The translations under genes and the position numbers were made by a program. The notes below the pieces were generated by a model. That model made no database searches. It saw only the letters and a list, made by a program, of their open reading frames with translations, and was not told the origin of the DNA. Shown here one piece after another: positions 6,134-7,349 of a stretch of DNA of 7,349 nucleotides (positions within the stretch are counted from its first letter, which is position 1; every line of letters starts with the position of its first letter). This stretch comes from Actinomycetota bacterium (GTDB lineage Bacteria > Actinomycetota > Actinomycetes > Nanopelagicales > Nanopelagicaceae). Where the stretch lies: positions 1 to 7,349 of the forward strand of contig RGOY01000061.1 in NCBI GenBank assembly GCA_010028225.1. Reading direction: 5' to 3'.

Positions 6134-6140
6134 GAAGGAG
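6134..6140 (+). promoter_or_regulatory. Ribosome-binding site deciding the IDO start
   Basis: GAAGGAG lies 4 nt before GTG 6145. It is the best Shine-Dalgarno match in the window and fixes the start of the IDO gene at this GTG. The open frame continues upstream to 5995, but that extension holds hairpins and promoter signals and has no IDO homology. Confidence 0.8.
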
Positions 6141-6144
6141 TCTC

Positions 6145-7305
6145 GTGAAACCAGTCAAGATCGCAGATTTTGGAATCTCTGAAGAATTCGGTTACCTCCC
6201 GCATCATGATCCGGCTCAATCTCTCTCCCCGGGTAACGAAGCGTGGGATGAATTCGGTAAAGAGATTCCTAAGTTATTGATGGGTTCAGACTTTAGAAAG
6301 CGAGTCCAAGAGCTTCCACCGTTTAAAGTCGAAGCACTTAATGGCGAGAGCGATATAAATCGCGCGATGATGATCTTGAGTTATATCGGACAGTCCTATC
6401 AATGGTCCGATAACAAACCAGCCACGACTCTTCCGAAAGTCTTGGCTCTTCCCTGGTTTCAAGTGGGCAAGATGGTTGGTCGTCCACCCATTCTGTCTTA
6501 TCAAAGTTATGCCTCAGATAATTGGCGACGACTTGATCCACGAGGCCCGATTGAGTGCGGCAACATCGCTCTCCTCCAATGTTTCCTTGGTGGACAAGAT
6601 GAAGAGTGGTTCATTTTGATTCACATTGATATTGAGAAGAAGGCCGGAAAAGCATTGAAGGCGATTGAGGATGCCCAAGCTGCCACCTCGAATCGAGACG
6701 CTGATGCCCTCGAGATTGCGCTCGAGAATCTTCGCTCCTCACTCGCCGCTATGTATCAAGTCCTTTGCCGAATGCCAGAAAGGTGCGATCCATATATTTA
6801 CTTTCATCGTGTCCGTCCCTACATCTTTGGCTGGCGCAACAATCCATCATTGCCTGATGGCGTGGTCTATGAAGGTGTCGATGAATATAAGGGCGTTGGT
6901 CAGAAGTTTCGAGGAGAAACTGGTGCACAGAGCGCAATAATTCCTGCAATGGATGGAGTTCTCGGAATCGAGCATGAGCGGGATGAACTTCGTGAGTACC
7001 TCATGGAAATGCGTACCTATATGCCACCCGCCCATGTGAAGTTCATAGAAGCGGTAGAGGCGGGGCCATCAGTTCGAACTTTCGTCAAAGAAATCAGTCG
7101 ACCGACCATCACCTCACTCTTCAATACCTGTGTTGAGATAGTTGGAGATTTCCGAGCAAAGCACCTCGAGTACGCAGGTACCTATATTCATGCCCAGGCT
7201 CAAGCAACCCCTGGAAACCCATCAGCTGTTGGCACCGGAGGTACGCCATTCATGGTCTACCTTCGAAAACATCGAGATGAGACGCGAAAACAGTTGATTG
7301 TTTAA
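6145..7305 (+). CDS. Indoleamine 2,3-dioxygenase
   Basis: Heme enzyme that opens the indole ring of tryptophan with O2 to give N-formylkynurenine, the first step of the kynurenine pathway; cytoplasmic. The 386-residue protein is family length and alignable from memory to human IDO1 almost throughout: GYLPHHDP (16-23), GRPPILSYQSY (112-122), WFILIHIDIE (155-164), YFHRVRPYIFGW (219-230), VVYEGV (240-245), FRGETGAQSAII (255-266), EMRTYMPPAH (288-297) and GTGGTPFM (363-370). Apparent heme-site residues: proximal His340 in RAKHLEYAGTYI (human His346), Phe220 and Arg224 (human Phe227, Arg231), with Tyr219 for human Phe226. The strand containing human Ser167 reads WFILIH here, so that serine is absent. 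It is transcribed alone as far as visible; formamidase or kynureninase genes are not in the window. Start GTG 6145 follows a strong ribosome-binding site. Confidence 0.94.
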   Translation: MKPVKIADFGISEEFGYLPHHDPAQSLSPGNEAWDEFGKEIPKLLMGSDFRKRVQELPPFKVEALNGESDINRAMMILSYIGQSYQWSDNKPATTLPKVLALPWFQVGKMVGRPPILSYQSYASDNWRRLDPRGPIECGNIALLQCFLGGQDEEWFILIHIDIEKKAGKALKAIEDAQAATSNRDADALEIALENLRSSLAAMYQVLCRMPERCDPYIYFHRVRPYIFGWRNNPSLPDGVVYEGVDEYKGVGQKFRGETGAQSAIIPAMDGVLGIEHERDELREYLMEMRTYMPPAHVKFIEAVEAGPSVRTFVKEISRPTITSLFNTCVEIVGDFRAKHLEYAGTYIHAQAQATPGNPSAVGTGGTPFMVYLRKHRDETRKQLIV

Positions 7306-7349
7306 CATCGAACCTGGAAGTTTCGCTAGATAAGGGAGTATTGACTAAA
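7306..7349 (+). other. Downstream run-in, possible start of next gene
   Basis: After the IDO stop there is GGGAG at 7334-7338 followed by TTG at 7341, which could begin a protein MTK running out of the window, but the 2-nt spacing is too short for a good start. TTGACT at 7341-7346 could equally be a -35 box. No terminator hairpin is evident in these 44 bases, so read-through into the next gene is possible. Confidence 0.25.

Noticed and set aside
5995..6144. N-terminal extension of IDO from 5995
   Set aside because: No family similarity, it contains the dyad and hairpins, and a strong ribosome-binding site sits at 6134-6140 before GTG 6145.
1..7349. Defence island, toxin-antitoxin pair, CRISPR array or mobile element
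   Set aside because: No nuclease, transposase, integrase, repeat array or small paired toxin genes were recognised; the recognised genes are housekeeping-like or belong to domain-of-unknown-function families.

Overview
The window is 7.3 kb of gene-dense bacterial chromosome with moderate GC content. It most resembles a low-GC planktonic member of the Actinomycetota. That assignment is inference. It rests on a two-NBD ABC-F protein that reads like actinobacterial homologues (starting GHIDVSGIEF, with REVNT and DEPDNYLDV blocks), on a DUF4389 membrane protein (a family common in actinobacteria), and on several genes that appear to start right after a TAnnnT -10 box (leaderless mRNAs). No rRNA, tRNA, CRISPR array, transposase or phage gene was seen.

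Layout. 1-187: no gene supported. 188-1719 (+): an ABC-F ATPase gene split by an internal deletion of about 70 bp that removed the signature motif and Walker B of the first ATPase domain and changed the frame. 1723-3176 (-): an OrdL/PuuB-like FAD amine oxidase whose last ~50 codons are thrown out of frame by a perfect 17-bp tandem duplication; removing one copy restores a canonical C-terminus ending 3 bp from the ABC-F stop. 3177-3324: divergent intergenic region. 3325-4338 (+): DUF4236 protein with a TPR-like C-terminus. 4335-4799 (-): unknown single-pass membrane protein whose stop overlaps that gene by 4 bp. 4840-5427 (+): DUF4389 membrane protein. 5441-5992 (-): DUF4287-DUF1801 protein. 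5993-6144: divergent control region with a 30-bp dyad and nested hairpins. 6145-7305 (+): a clear bacterial indoleamine 2,3-dioxygenase (IDO). 7306-7349: the run-in to the next gene.

The genes alternate in strand, so this is a set of single-gene units and not one operon. The best-defined biochemistry is heme-dependent tryptophan oxidation to N-formylkynurenine by the IDO, and amine or amino-acid oxidation by the flavoprotein; both could serve scavenging of dissolved nitrogenous compounds. No new multi-gene defence or mobile system was recognised. The strongest observations are the two independent lesions in the convergent ABC-F/flavoprotein pair and the symmetric promoter/dyad arrangement between the DUF4287 and IDO genes.
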